A stretch of 64,000 nucleotides of DNA from Alteromonas sp. V450 (GCF_001885075.1 NZ_MODU01000004.1:3038001-3102000), one strand, 5' to 3'; positions 27,033-37,449 are shown, counted from the first letter of the stretch. Notes: generated from the sequence alone by a model not told the origin. Made by a program: numbers and translations.

Positions 27033-27464
27033 ATGAAAAAAATCGCATCTATTGCACTAGCAGTTGCAGCTTTATCTTCAAACGCTTTCGCACAAAGCGA
27101 GACAGATAAAATTAATCCATGGAAACACTGTGGTATCGGCGCTGCAATTTTTGATGACAATGGCACTGCTGCAGCGATTTCTAATATCATTTGGGATCTT
27201 GGTACCACTGCTATCTCTTCTAAAATCTCTTCAGAAGACTCTTGTGAAGGTCAGCGCACGAAAGCTGCCATGTTCATTCAAGATAATTTTGACGCCGTTC
27301 TTGAACAAACAGCAATGGGTGAAGGCGAGCACGTTAATGCTATGCTAGAAATCCTTGAAGTAAATGACGAAAGCAAGGCAGACGTTATTGCTGCTATTCG
27401 TACTTCAGTAAACGCACAAACGCAGCCTGAAGCATACTACCACGCGGTTATCGCAGCTATTTAA
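27033..27464 (+). CDS. DUF3015 family secreted protein
   Basis: Of 143 residues, with signal peptide MKKIASIALAVAALSSNAFA and the DUF3015 pattern NPWKHCGIGAAIF, NIIWDLGTTA, and SEDSCEG. GGAG precedes the ATG at 27033; upstream in-frame starts overlap the previous gene and lack a signal peptide. Paired with the DUF4105 gene. No known function. Confidence 0.85.
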   Translation: MKKIASIALAVAALSSNAFAQSETDKINPWKHCGIGAAIFDDNGTAAAISNIIWDLGTTAISSKISSEDSCEGQRTKAAMFIQDNFDAVLEQTAMGEGEHVNAMLEILEVNDESKADVIAAIRTSVNAQTQPEAYYHAVIAAI

Positions 27465-27480
27465 TAGCATTTTAAATAAG

Positions 27481-27519
27481 CAACGTCGCGAAAGTTGTTC
27501 TAACGCGACGTTGTTTTTA
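27481..27519 (+). terminator. Rho-independent terminator after DUF3015
   Basis: A perfect 10-bp stem, CAACGTCGCG (27481-27490) with CGCGACGTTG (27504-27513), followed by a T-rich run. Confidence 0.85.
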
Positions 27520-27533
27520 TAAAAATACAGCGT

Positions 27534-30083
27534 TTACTGACACGTAATGTCTGCTGTATCTGCCGTATTTGGCGAAAGCGCAATATCTGCCACACTAAAA
27601 CTCATGGCGCCCGCGGTTCCTATTTCAAACGGCACAACTAGTCCTGCGAAATTAATTCCTTTGTCCACAAAACACTGTAAGTCAATACTTACCGAAGACC
27701 AGGTATCCATAGGAAGTGCTTTCATCCGTTCGCTAATGTCTACCGCTGCTGAACAACTTCCCGGGGTGTCACCTTCCCCCTCACAATTCATGCTAAGTAA
27801 TACAGGGGACGGGATGGATGAATGACGATTGACGCTAAATGTCAGTGCTGACCCGTTTACAAGCTGCGCACTTAAATCTTCACGGAAGAAGCTCTTGCTT
27901 GCGAAACGCATGGCGGCAAACTCAGTTCCATCAAAAGTAACTTTGCGCGCGTCTTCCTGTACTTCCTTATCTACAGTACGATAAGTGATGGCCCCCACTT
28001 TATGCGTACTTGCATTCACAGCATGAGAATTGTTACCCGAGTAGAGCCAAAGCTCCCATGGTGGCACAACTGAACCATCAAGAATTGCTATGGTGTGGCT
28101 CTTACCGGTGCTTATCTTGATTTCCGTGTTAAGCGTGTCGCTAAGTATATTTTCATCATCAAACGTTAAGCCGAAACCATACGGCAGCAAAGGTTGGTAA
28201 GACTCATCACCTTTGTTAACGATTTGCTGAGGCTCTGATGGCCAAGAGAAAGACAGTTTGCCTTTGAAATCAAACTCGCCAAACAGGACATCGGCTACCG
28301 CAGCGCCTTCAGAGCCCGGAAGCCATGCAGCAACGAAAGCATCAGATGCATTAAGTTCCGCGTTGACCCACATAGGGCGGCCGCTGATAAATACCGATAT
28401 CACCGGAATGCCCTGTGACTTAAGCTTCTCAAGTAGCGCTAAGTCTGTCTTACTACCATTTTGATAAATAAGGGTTTCTCTATCGCCATGGCCTTCTGCA
28501 TATGGTTCTTCACCGAACACGACAATGGCCACGTCGGGCTTTGTTTCAAAGCTCCCGTCAACTGACAACTGAACATTTCCGCCGGCGTTTTCAACATGCG
28601 ATTTAATGCCATCATAAATTGAACTACCGCCTGGGAAGTCATTATTAGTATTATTTGTACCTTGCCACGTAATACTCCAACCACCCGATTGCTTACCGAT
28701 GTTGTCGGCCCCATCGCCCGCGACTAATATATTTTTATTCGCAGAAAGAGGTAGTGTCCTGTTCTTGTTTTTGAGAAGTACCAAAGACTCGCGCACGGCT
28801 TGCGCAGCTACTTCGCGATGGGCTTCTTTACCTATGAGCGAACGGTCACCAGATAATGGGCGGTGTGCTGGACTTGGCTTTTCGAAAAGGCCTGCACGCA
28901 CTTTCACTCGAAGTATTCTGCGCACTGCATCATCAATCCGAGACATTGGTATAGTGCCGTTATCCACTTGAGTAAGTGTGTTGTTATACAACGCTTTCCA
29001 ATCGTTAGGCACCATAAAGATGTCTAGACCAGCGTTAATGGCTTGAGCACAATCTTCATTGTTGCAGCCTTCAACTTGTCCGTGGCCATTCCAGTCGCCA
29101 ACCACAAAACCGTCGAAGCCCATTTGATCTTTAAGCACATCCGTTAGCAAGTATTTGTGGCCGTGAAGTTTCTCACCGTTCCAGCTATTAAATGATGCCA
29201 TGACCGACTGTGCGCCTGCGGTTAAGCCTCCTACATAGCCTTGAGCATGAATATCAAACAACGCTTTTTCGCTGGCAATATTGTCGCCTTGGTCGTCGCC
29301 TCCAACTGTACCGCCGTCACCAACAAAATGTTTAACTGTGCTGATAACGCGCTGATCACTTAAAAAGTCTTTATCAGCAGCGCCTTGAAGACCTTTAACC
29401 ACCGCAGCTGCGTATTCTCTAACAATGGTTGGATCTTCAGAATAGCTCTCGTAAGTTCTGCCCCAACGATCATCGCGTACCACCGCAACGGTAGGCGCAA
29501 ATACCCAATCGATACCTGTCGCCATAACCTCTTTTGCCGTAATGTGCGCAATTTTCTCAACAAGCTCAGGATTGTTCGCGGCACCTAGGCCAATATTATG
29601 AGGAAATAAGGTTGCCCCTATAACATTGTTATGACCATGAACAGCATCGGTTCCCCACATTGTCGGGATCGTTGAGCCGTCTAGGCTATCGTCAATAGAA
29701 GCTTGGTAGAGCTTTTCGGCAAGCGCAACCCAGTCTTCTGGTGTAGCGTGCTTGTCGTTGTTAGGGAATGCCCCACCCCCATTAAGGTAAGAACCAAACC
29801 CGTATTCACGCATATCTTCTACGGTGATATTGCGAATTTCAGGCTGGATCATTTGTGCAATTTTTTGCTCAACCGTCATGGTAGATAGAATTTCTTCTAC
29901 CTTTTGTTCAACCGCAGTGTCTCTTTTGACCTCTATATTTAGCTTAGGCCACACCGCACTCGCTTTGCTCGGCTTCGATTCAATGTTATTCACTGACGGC
30001 GCCGTTTTTTCAGCTGAGCATGCACTAATTAAAACGCCAACCAATGTACTAGTAACAACTTTCGCGATTAGACTTTTTCGCAT
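27534..30083 (-). CDS. GH3 exo-beta-glucanase lipoprotein (ExoP-like)
   Basis: Of 849 residues. A lipobox (ISAC near residue 22) is followed by the GH3 N-domain with KHFVGDGG and the nucleophile D330 (FVVGDWNGHGQ), the alpha/beta C-domain (LVLLKNK..LPL), and an extra C-terminal beta-rich domain (about 660-849) like that of Pseudoalteromonas ExoP. Such enzymes release glucose from beta-1,3/1,4-glucans. It lies 12 bp downstream of an MFS sugar transporter on the same strand and shares the LacI-type operators at 31405-31450. It should act in the periplasm or at the outer membrane on oligosaccharides from GH16. Confidence 0.92.
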   Translation of the reverse strand: MRKSLIAKVVTSTLVGVLISACSAEKTAPSVNNIESKPSKASAVWPKLNIEVKRDTAVEQKVEEILSTMTVEQKIAQMIQPEIRNITVEDMREYGFGSYLNGGGAFPNNDKHATPEDWVALAEKLYQASIDDSLDGSTIPTMWGTDAVHGHNNVIGATLFPHNIGLGAANNPELVEKIAHITAKEVMATGIDWVFAPTVAVVRDDRWGRTYESYSEDPTIVREYAAAVVKGLQGAADKDFLSDQRVISTVKHFVGDGGTVGGDDQGDNIASEKALFDIHAQGYVGGLTAGAQSVMASFNSWNGEKLHGHKYLLTDVLKDQMGFDGFVVGDWNGHGQVEGCNNEDCAQAINAGLDIFMVPNDWKALYNNTLTQVDNGTIPMSRIDDAVRRILRVKVRAGLFEKPSPAHRPLSGDRSLIGKEAHREVAAQAVRESLVLLKNKNRTLPLSANKNILVAGDGADNIGKQSGGWSITWQGTNNTNNDFPGGSSIYDGIKSHVENAGGNVQLSVDGSFETKPDVAIVVFGEEPYAEGHGDRETLIYQNGSKTDLALLEKLKSQGIPVISVFISGRPMWVNAELNASDAFVAAWLPGSEGAAVADVLFGEFDFKGKLSFSWPSEPQQIVNKGDESYQPLLPYGFGLTFDDENILSDTLNTEIKISTGKSHTIAILDGSVVPPWELWLYSGNNSHAVNASTHKVGAITYRTVDKEVQEDARKVTFDGTEFAAMRFASKSFFREDLSAQLVNGSALTFSVNRHSSIPSPVLLSMNCEGEGDTPGSCSAAVDISERMKALPMDTWSSVSIDLQCFVDKGINFAGLVVPFEIGTAGAMSFSVADIALSPNTADTADITCQ

Positions 30084-30095
30084 TTTAAATCCTCG

Positions 30096-31358
30096 TTACT
30101 TTTCAGTGGAATTAGTTTGAGAGACACGGCACCCTATAAAGCCATAGTAAGCAATGTAGAGATAGCAAGAAGCGGGTAGCAAAAACGATAATGTAATGCC
30201 AACTGCATCGGCAAGCATACCCTGAAACAGGGGTATGATGGCGCCGCCCACAATGGCCAAACACAAGATCCCTGAGCCCTGAGGTGTGTCTTTGCCAAGT
30301 TGCTGTAGTGCAAGGCTGAAAATAGTTGGAAACATAATCGAGTTAAATAAACCCACGCCTAAAATACTCCACAGCGCTATATCGCCAGAACTTGAAAGCG
30401 ATAGCAAGATAAGTGCTATGGCCATCAGCGCATTGAAAGTGAGTACATAGCCACCCGATATTTTCTGCATCACGACCGCGCCTATGAAGCGGCCGACCAT
30501 TGCACCACCCCAGTAATAGGCAAGCAGCTTTGCCGCCCCCGCTTCGGTTAACCCACCCACAGCAGGGCTTGCCAGATAGTTTACTAACATGCTGCCAATG
30601 GCCACTTCGGCACCAACATACATAAAAATGCCAACCGCTCCTAAAACAAGGTGTTTGTGATGCCATGCACCACCCTTAAACACCCCTCTACCTTCACTGG
30701 TGTGATTAAGCTTCGGCAGTTTTAAATACATAAATACTAGCGCTAGTAAAAAAAGCGACGCTGCCAGAATTAAATAAGGTACCTGAACGTCTGACGCACT
30801 CGGCGAGCCGCCGCCATGTTCGCCCGTTGCGCCGTAGATAAGATAAGATCCGAAGAAAGGGGCGACCGTAGTGCCAAATGCGTTAAACGCTTGGGTCATT
30901 GTTAGTCGTGAAGAGGCTGTTTTTGGGTCTCCAAGTGCAGTCACGTAGGGGTTAGCCGATACCTGAAGCACGGTTATTCCAGAAGCCAAAACGAAAAGTG
31001 CTAGTAGGAAAACCCCATATATTCGACTTGAAGCAGCAGGAAAAAACAACAGGCAACCCACGCAGGCTATAGCCAGTCCTAGCACGATACCTTTTTGATA
31101 GCCAATGCGTGACACCACCATTCCAGCAGGCAATGACACAATAAAGTAAGCACTAAAAAAGCAAAACTGTATAAGCATCGCTTGAGTAAAACTAAGGTTA
31201 AATGCTCCTTTCAGATAAGGAATAAGAATGTCGTTTAGACACGTTATAAATCCCCACATGAAAAATAACGTAGTCAGCGAGATTAGAGCAAAACGGTATG
31301 CACCCTTTGCTTGTCCCTCTGGGGCGGATGGAATATTGGCCTGCACTGGTGTGTCCAC
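30096..31358 (-). CDS. MFS sugar transporter (FucP/GluP type)
   Basis: Of 420 residues with about 12 membrane helices. The [15 protein letters not shown] segment of helix 1 and [21 protein letters not shown] in helix 5 (seen in part) are typical of the fucose/glucose/galactose H+ symporter group. Operon with GH3 downstream; divergent from GH1 across the LacI operator region. It likely imports glucose or a glucose disaccharide. Confidence 0.88.
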   Translation of the reverse strand: MDTPVQANIPSAPEGQAKGAYRFALISLTTLFFMWGFITCLNDILIPYLKGAFNLSFTQAMLIQFCFFSAYFIVSLPAGMVVSRIGYQKGIVLGLAIACVGCLLFFPAASSRIYGVFLLALFVLASGITVLQVSANPYVTALGDPKTASSRLTMTQAFNAFGTTVAPFFGSYLIYGATGEHGGGSPSASDVQVPYLILAASLFLLALVFMYLKLPKLNHTSEGRGVFKGGAWHHKHLVLGAVGIFMYVGAEVAIGSMLVNYLASPAVGGLTEAGAAKLLAYYWGGAMVGRFIGAVVMQKISGGYVLTFNALMAIALILLSLSSSGDIALWSILGVGLFNSIMFPTIFSLALQQLGKDTPQGSGILCLAIVGGAIIPLFQGMLADAVGITLSFLLPASCYLYIAYYGFIGCRVSQTNSTEK

Positions 31359-31404
31359 AAGTAACCTCTATTGCTATTTTTTTAATTAATGATAAATTTA
31401 CATT

Positions 31405-31450
31405 TGAAAGCGCTTACATTTAACCGAAAGCAAAATTGTAAGCGCTTACA
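31405..31450. promoter_or_regulatory. Paired LacI-type operators in the MFS/GH1 divergent promoter
   Basis: TGAAAGCGCTTACA (31405-31418) and TGTAAGCGCTTACA (31437-31450), 32 bp apart, inside the 205-bp divergent region. They can control both the MFS-GH3 and the GH1-lacI-porter operons, and match the pair before GH16. Confidence 0.88.
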
Positions 31451-31563
31451 TTACGTGAATAATTACATGAAGCGAATTCGAATTCAATGTAAATATGATG
31501 TTATTTACTACGCAATTAGCGTGGTAAATATGAAAAAATTGTTATTGCTAGGACATTTCCACG

Positions 31564-32922
31564 ATGAAAGATATTAACCTTCCATCTAATTCCAAGATGC
31601 TTGCACAGGACTTTTTGTTTGGTGTAGCCACATCCAGTTTTCAAATAGAAGGCGATAGAAAAGGAAGGTTAGATAACATATGGGACACCTTCTGTGAAAA
31701 GGAAGGAACGATTTCTGATTCCACCAACGGCGATGTAGCCTGCGACCACATAGCATTGTGGAGAGAGGATGTAGCGCTTATAGAGGCATTAGGTGTAGAT
31801 GCTTATCGATTATCTATTTCGTGGCCGCGCGTAATGAAACAAGATGGCACTGTGAATGAAGTGGGTATGCAGTTTTATGTCAATTTGGTTAATGACGTAA
31901 TAAAACGCGGCATGAAAGTATTTGTTACCCTTTACCATTGGGATTTGCCGCAATATCTGGAGGACAACGGCGGCTGGCTAAATCGGGATACTGCCTACGC
32001 TTTTGCAAAATACGCCGAGGCCGTAGCGAAAGTTTTGGGCGATAAAGTGTACTCATTCGCCACGTTAAACGAACCATTTTGCTCAGCGTATTTGGGGTAT
32101 GAAGCTGGTATTCATGCGCCAGGAAAAACAGGTATGGCGAATGGACGACAAGCAGCTCACCACCTACTACTTGCCCATGGGTTAGCGCTCAAGGTCATTA
32201 ATCGCCTAAGTCCAACAAGCCAAAATGGCATTGTGCTTAACTTTAGCAATTGCCATACAACAACGAATTCTGAAGAAGATAAGCGCGCTGCCAAATTAGC
32301 CGACGACTACCACAATCAGTGGTACTTACAGCCAATAATCGAAGGTAAGTATCCTGATGTTATTGATATGCTTGATGCTGACAGCAAACCAGAAATACTT
32401 GAGGGTGACATGGAAATTATCTCTCAACCCATCGATTACTTAGGGATTAACTACTACACCCGCACGCTATATCAGAGTGATGGAAAAGGCTGGTTTGAGA
32501 TTGTGCCACCTTCTAACAAAGTGCTAACAGCTATGGGCTGGGAAATAACCCCAGATGCATTTACCGATTTGCTCGTAGAACTTAACGAGCGCTACGATTT
32601 ACCGCCTATTTATATCACTGAAAACGGAGCGGCGATGGATGATACGCTTGATAATAGTGAAGTCATAGACGACGCGCGTACGGCTTATTTTCACACTCAT
32701 CTAAATGCGGTAAACGACGCGATTGAAAAAGGAGTCGACGTTCGCGGGTATTTTGCATGGAGTCTCATGGACAACTTTGAATGGGCGCTGGGTTATTCAA
32801 AGCGCTTCGGCATAGTATACGTTGACTACGACACCCAAAAACGCACCTTAAAGCAGAGTGCCTTGGCGTATTCAAAACTGGTTAAGAGCCGGATAAATAG
32901 GTACATTAGCGGTATCAAATAA
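31564..32922 (+). CDS. GH1 beta-glucosidase, cytoplasmic
   Basis: Of 452 residues without signal peptide. GH1 acid/base E170 (TLNEPF) and nucleophile E353 (ITENGAAM) are both present, along with YRLSISWPR and the C-terminal SLMDNFEWALGYSKRFG. It would hydrolyse imported beta-glucosides such as cellobiose or laminaribiose to glucose. First gene of an operon with lacI (20 bp) and a sugar porter. Confidence 0.93.
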   Translation: MKDINLPSNSKMLAQDFLFGVATSSFQIEGDRKGRLDNIWDTFCEKEGTISDSTNGDVACDHIALWREDVALIEALGVDAYRLSISWPRVMKQDGTVNEVGMQFYVNLVNDVIKRGMKVFVTLYHWDLPQYLEDNGGWLNRDTAYAFAKYAEAVAKVLGDKVYSFATLNEPFCSAYLGYEAGIHAPGKTGMANGRQAAHHLLLAHGLALKVINRLSPTSQNGIVLNFSNCHTTTNSEEDKRAAKLADDYHNQWYLQPIIEGKYPDVIDMLDADSKPEILEGDMEIISQPIDYLGINYYTRTLYQSDGKGWFEIVPPSNKVLTAMGWEITPDAFTDLLVELNERYDLPPIYITENGAAMDDTLDNSEVIDDARTAYFHTHLNAVNDAIEKGVDVRGYFAWSLMDNFEWALGYSKRFGIVYVDYDTQKRTLKQSALAYSKLVKSRINRYISGIK

Positions 32923-32942
32923 GGATAATTTTTAGAAACCGT

Positions 32943-33944
32943 ATGGCAACAATTTACCAAGTATCAGAAGCAGCAGGAGTTTCACTTGCTACCGTTTCTC
33001 GCGTTATGAATGGAAATGCGAAAGTAAGCGAACGCACGCGCAAAAAAGTAGAAGATGCTATGGCTTCGCTGGGCTATCAGCCTAATGCCATAGCTCAATC
33101 TCTGGCATCAAATCGCACGAACAGTGTAGGTTTGCTTGTGTCAGAACTGCATGGTTCATACTTTGGTGACTTAATGAGCACCGTAGAACATGTATTAAAG
33201 AAAAACGGTAAGCATGTGATTATTACCGCGGGTCACGTAGATGAAAAGCGTGAACACGAAGCCATCGAGTTTTTAAAAAGCCGCCGTTGTGACGCGCTTA
33301 TCCTTCACGCTGAGGCGGTATCTGATGACTATTTAAAGAAACTGGTCGACAGCAAAGTTCCGGTGGTAGTAATAAACCGAAAAGTAGATGAACTTGAGCA
33401 AAACTGCTTCGTTGTCGACAATGTAAAAGGCGGCTACTTAGCAACAAAAGCAGCTATTGACGCTGGCCACAAAAAAATTGCTTACATTAGTGGCCCTTTA
33501 TTCAAAAAAGATGCTAGCGACCGTCTTGCAGGTCACAAAAAAGCTCTTGAAGAAGCCGGGCTTCCATTCGATAGCGCAAGTACCTTCGAAGGCGACTTTC
33601 ATGAGTCGACTGGACAAGAGGGCATGCAGCACCTTCATGCCACTTTCGCGGACTTTACTGCACTGGTATGTGCAAATGACGAAATGGCATCTGGTGCTAT
33701 GACGGCTGCACGAGAAGCTGGGTTTGATATTCCAGGTCAATTGTCCATTATTGGTTTCGATAACGTCCTCTTTTCGCGCTATCTTTATCCTAAGTTAACA
33801 ACAATTAATAACCCTATTCATGCAATGGGAGAAATGGCTGCTCATTGGGTTCTGGAACATGTTTACGACATAAAAAGTCCCATCCCAATTGAGCACTTAT
33901 TTGTTCCCGAAGTTGTTGATAGGGACACTCTAGGCAAATTATAA
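32943..33944 (+). CDS. LacI-family regulator of the beta-glucan locus
   Basis: Of 333 residues. The N-terminal LacI helix-turn-helix (MATIYQVSEAAGVSLATVSRVMN, here in part AAGVSLATVSRVMNG) includes the hinge YQPNAIAQSLA, and a periplasmic-binding-protein-like effector domain follows (GLLVSELHGSYFG; SIIGFDNVLFSRY). It is embedded between GH1 and a sugar porter, one base from the latter. The four TGTAAGCGCTTACA-type sites in the window are its probable operators. Confidence 0.92.
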   Translation: MATIYQVSEAAGVSLATVSRVMNGNAKVSERTRKKVEDAMASLGYQPNAIAQSLASNRTNSVGLLVSELHGSYFGDLMSTVEHVLKKNGKHVIITAGHVDEKREHEAIEFLKSRRCDALILHAEAVSDDYLKKLVDSKVPVVVINRKVDELEQNCFVVDNVKGGYLATKAAIDAGHKKIAYISGPLFKKDASDRLAGHKKALEEAGLPFDSASTFEGDFHESTGQEGMQHLHATFADFTALVCANDEMASGAMTAAREAGFDIPGQLSIIGFDNVLFSRYLYPKLTTINNPIHAMGEMAAHWVLEHVYDIKSPIPIEHLFVPEVVDRDTLGKL

Positions 33945-33945
33945 A

Positions 33946-35517
33946 ATGAATAATGCCCTGTCTCCGTCGCTATTTTACACGCTTATCGTTTCCCTTGGCG
34001 GGTTCATATTTGGTTTTGATGCCAGTGTAATAGCCGGAGCCAATGGCTTTATCGATGCTGAGTTTAATTTAAACGACTGGCAGCAAGGCTTCGTTGTAAG
34101 CTCTCCCACCTTAGGTGCTCTGATAGCTATGCTATTTGCTGGCGGCGTGAGCGACGCTATTGGTAGAAGAAAAGCGCTTATATTCGTCGCTTTCTTGTAT
34201 TTACTTTCATCTATAACTTCGGCACTCGCTCCAACTTTCGAGCTGCTAGTACTTTCTCGCTTTATTGGTGGCATTGCGTTTTGCTCGCTTATCATTGCCC
34301 CGCTGTATATTTCAGAGATAAGTGCCCCAGAGAATCGGGGCAAAATGGTGTCGGTGAACCAACTAAACATTGTATTTGGTTTCGCTCTATCCTATTTCAC
34401 AAACTACTACTTGCTGCAGCTAAGTAACAGCGGTGCACCTTGGGTAACCAATTGGCATATAGATACGCATGTATGGCGCTATATGCTGGGCCTTGAAGCT
34501 ATTCCAGCTGTGCTCTGGTTTATCTTATTGTTCGCTATTCCGCGCAGTCCTCGCTGGCTGGTTCTAAAAGGGAGGCAAAAAGAAGCTGAGCTGGTGATGA
34601 ACCGTCTTTTCGATAAAGTTCAGGCACGCGCGCTCGTCGATGATATTGCATCTTCACTTAAAGAAAAGTCATGGACATTTAAAGAGCGTTGTCGTTTTCT
34701 AACAGCGAAAACCATGCGCTATCCTCTTATGGTGGGCGTGATCATCGCTATTGCCCAGCAAATAACGGGAATTAACGTTATCTTTTTTTATGCGCCCACT
34801 ATTTTTGAACAAAGTGGTGTCGGTACCAATGCCGCTTTCATGCAAGCAGTTTGGATTGGCTTAGTAAATGTGGCATTTACCGTAGTAGCCATGTTGACCA
34901 TTGATAAATGGGGTAGAAAACCGCTACTCATCATGGGCTTAGCTGGTGTGGTAATCAGTATGTCTATCTGCACTTATGGATTTAGCAAAGCCACGTACCA
35001 AATAGGCTCCTCGAGCTTAACTGAAATGCGTGTAAATGATAGTGCCGCAGCAAGCAAACTTTTGCCTTTAGAGAACCAATTATTTCATTCGGATGTCGTA
35101 TTTAAAAATGCATTAAAAGACACACTTTCAAGCACAGAGTATGATAAATATCAGCAGGAACTGCTCACTGAAAGCATTACTATGAATGCCCCACTTATTC
35201 TTGTGGGTATAATCGGATTTGTTGCGTCGTTTGCAATGTCCTTAGGGCCCGTAATGTGGGCAATGCTAGCAGAAATTTTTCCGAATCAATCTCGTGCACT
35301 TGCCATCTCACTTGTGGGCGTGGTTAACTCCCTTACCAGTTTTCTGGTCCAAATTATCTTTCCATGGGAATTAGCTACTATCGGCGCTGCAGCTACATTT
35401 GCGATATATGGTAGCTTTGCCTTGGTCAGCTTGTTGTTGGTAGTCAAGCTTTTTCCAGAGACTAAAGGAAAGTCATTAGAAGCGTTAACTGAAGAATTTT
35501 CTTCTACCGCTTCTTAA
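33946..35517 (+). CDS. MFS sugar porter (XylE/GalP type)
   Basis: Of 523 residues, 12 helices. Sugar-porter signatures GGFIFGFDASVIAGA, DAIGRRKAL, RFIGGIAF and PRSPRWLV are present, with QQITGINVIFFYAP in helix 7 and PETKGKSLE at the end. An extra loop (about residues 345-400) between helices 9 and 10 is longer than in XylE. Last gene of the GH1-lacI operon; the ATG starts one base after the lacI stop. Probably glucose uptake. Confidence 0.92.
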   Translation: MNNALSPSLFYTLIVSLGGFIFGFDASVIAGANGFIDAEFNLNDWQQGFVVSSPTLGALIAMLFAGGVSDAIGRRKALIFVAFLYLLSSITSALAPTFELLVLSRFIGGIAFCSLIIAPLYISEISAPENRGKMVSVNQLNIVFGFALSYFTNYYLLQLSNSGAPWVTNWHIDTHVWRYMLGLEAIPAVLWFILLFAIPRSPRWLVLKGRQKEAELVMNRLFDKVQARALVDDIASSLKEKSWTFKERCRFLTAKTMRYPLMVGVIIAIAQQITGINVIFFYAPTIFEQSGVGTNAAFMQAVWIGLVNVAFTVVAMLTIDKWGRKPLLIMGLAGVVISMSICTYGFSKATYQIGSSSLTEMRVNDSAAASKLLPLENQLFHSDVVFKNALKDTLSSTEYDKYQQELLTESITMNAPLILVGIIGFVASFAMSLGPVMWAMLAEIFPNQSRALAISLVGVVNSLTSFLVQIIFPWELATIGAAATFAIYGSFALVSLLLVVKLFPETKGKSLEALTEEFSSTAS

Positions 35518-35520
35518 AAA

Positions 35521-35547
35521 GCACGCCCTTGTAATGGCGTGCTTTTT
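35521..35547. terminator. Bidirectional terminator between sugar porter and subtilase
   Basis: GCACGCC and GGCGTGC arms with an 8-base loop, flanked by AAAAA on one side and TTTTT on the other, so it can serve both convergent genes. Confidence 0.88.
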
Positions 35548-35561
35548 CTAAACGGCCTTGT

Positions 35562-37139
35562 TTATTGGTATTTATAGTTAAGCGTTACACCACTGTAATC
35601 ATTATAACCGCGAACGCCTATGTGCCATGTGCCTTCGATCGGGTTTGAAAACCTACATACTTCATTATTCCCGTACCGATAAGGGCGACAGTCCCATGTT
35701 CTTGTACTGGTTTGCGTGCCTTGATTCACATATAAGTCGGCGTCTCCGCTACCACCTTCTATTGAAACCTCAAGCGAAGATGTGTTGGCAGGAATAGTAA
35801 TTTCAAAGCGCTGCCAGCTCCCACGATCGCCATTTAAGTTAGTTACCGTCACATCTTCAGATTTAACCTCTTCTATCGGCGGCGCTGGAGGCGTTGGCGG
35901 TGTCACAGGTTCAGCAGTGTTAGCACAACCGTCGTTAGCAAGCGATGTAATAGCGTCCTTTATTTGAATTAATCCGTAGCCATAATTAACATCGCGTCCT
36001 GGAGCACCTAAGTCCTTTGCACTTGTAGCCATGACAGCACGAATTTCATTGGCCGTGCAACTTGGATAAAAACTCCACACGAGTGCCATTGCACCTGCGA
36101 CATGAGGTGACGCCATAGACGTGCCGCTAAGCGATGCATAGCGCGATGACGGATAGGTTGAGAGTACGGATGTACCTGGCGCTGCAAGTTCAACTTGGTT
36201 ATTAAATTGCGAGTAGTCAGCTACCGTTTGATTGCTGTTAAGTGCGGCAACAGACACCACTGCGTCATAAGAGGCCGGATAGGACTTGCTGCTGTTACCA
36301 TCATTGCCCGCAGCGGCCACCAGCAGTAAACCTTCATCATAAAATTGCTGCATTGCATTAGCTTCAGATTGTGAAGAACCACTTCCACCAAGGCTCATGT
36401 TGACAATGTCAGCGCCAGCTTGCTGACACTGATTAATACCGTCAATCAAATCAGAAGCGAAAGTCCATTGTCCCAAATCGTTAAAGATTTTAACGATATG
36501 TAAGTTTACTCCCGGGTATACTCCTACGACTCCCTCTTGATTGTCGAGCGCGGCGATAGTGCCTGCTACGTGGGTACCGTGCCCGTTGCCATCTCGGCTC
36601 CAACTGCCAACCGCAAAGTTATTAGACTCGCCGGAAAGACCATCGTTTTCATCCGGTAAGTCAGGGTGTCCCAGGTTGTACCCTGAATCAATAACACACA
36701 CCTTCTTCGCGGACGTATCCGCTTGGTTCACTTGATTTGCCTGTACCATAGGGATCCCGTATGGCTCGGTCTGCGCCTTCAAGTAGCGTTTTACATCCCT
36801 TTCCACGGTTTCAACAAAAGGGTGGGCTCTCAATAGATTTAACGTCTTTTTGTTTAATGTGATTGCTATCAGCTGTTGCTTATTCAGCGTTCGATGAACC
36901 GCACCATAACCCGATAGCGAAAAGTTCTTAGCTATGGCTTCTAACGTCATTGCCTTGAGTGCTGAAGATCTAATTTTGATCACGTACCGTTCGTCAGCAT
37001 CAGAAGAGGCAACAAAGTTTGTGTTATCAGAAACCTTGTATGAAGTTAAAAGCGACTGCGCATCTGCGGGCGCCGCTAAACCAAATGAAGCAACCGTTGC
37101 ACAATAAATAAGAGAGTAAGCAGAGGATTTTATTGACAT
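35562..37139 (-). CDS. Secreted subtilisin-like (S8) serine protease with C-terminal PPC domain
   Basis: Of 525 residues from the ATG at 37139 (AAGG upstream). Signal peptide, I9-type prodomain (about 50-115), then the S8 catalytic domain with D151 (CVIDSGYNLGH), H187 (GNGHGTHVAGT) and S341 (SGTSMASPHVAG). After a Pro-rich linker (EPVTPPTPPAPP) comes a pre-peptidase C-terminal domain (about 430-525) ending in GVTLNYKYQ. Such enzymes are exported and cleave the C-terminal domain on maturation. Monocistronic. Confidence 0.93.
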   Translation of the reverse strand: MSIKSSAYSLIYCATVASFGLAAPADAQSLLTSYKVSDNTNFVASSDADERYVIKIRSSALKAMTLEAIAKNFSLSGYGAVHRTLNKQQLIAITLNKKTLNLLRAHPFVETVERDVKRYLKAQTEPYGIPMVQANQVNQADTSAKKVCVIDSGYNLGHPDLPDENDGLSGESNNFAVGSWSRDGNGHGTHVAGTIAALDNQEGVVGVYPGVNLHIVKIFNDLGQWTFASDLIDGINQCQQAGADIVNMSLGGSGSSQSEANAMQQFYDEGLLLVAAAGNDGNSSKSYPASYDAVVSVAALNSNQTVADYSQFNNQVELAAPGTSVLSTYPSSRYASLSGTSMASPHVAGAMALVWSFYPSCTANEIRAVMATSAKDLGAPGRDVNYGYGLIQIKDAITSLANDGCANTAEPVTPPTPPAPPIEEVKSEDVTVTNLNGDRGSWQRFEITIPANTSSLEVSIEGGSGDADLYVNQGTQTSTRTWDCRPYRYGNNEVCRFSNPIEGTWHIGVRGYNDYSGVTLNYKYQ

Positions 37140-37449
37140 GACACAACCTTTTTTATTTTCTCTATCGTGGTGATATTCAAGTTTTTGATTGCAACGTTTT
37201 ACCCAGCGCGTCCCTAGCAAAAGTAAAAATACCGTTGTATTTACGCTGTAAAAATATATCTACACTTTAACTAAAGGTATTCAGCGCTCTTAAAGATTGG
37301 GCGTACAAGACAAATAATGAAATAGGGGATTGCCCTTAGCTATGATCTGGTTTAATTCATCAACGAGTCAGGGCTTTTAGATTGCTTACCTAAATGCCCT
37401 CCTAGCACGTGACTTTTGCTTCATCGTTTTTTAGCTGTTACTGGGGCCT
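37140..37449. other. Gene-free gap, nothing recognised
   Basis: A 310-bp A+T-rich gap between the start of the subtilase gene and the end of cydC. It should hold the subtilase promoter. I see no clear operator, terminator or small gene. Confidence 0.5.
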
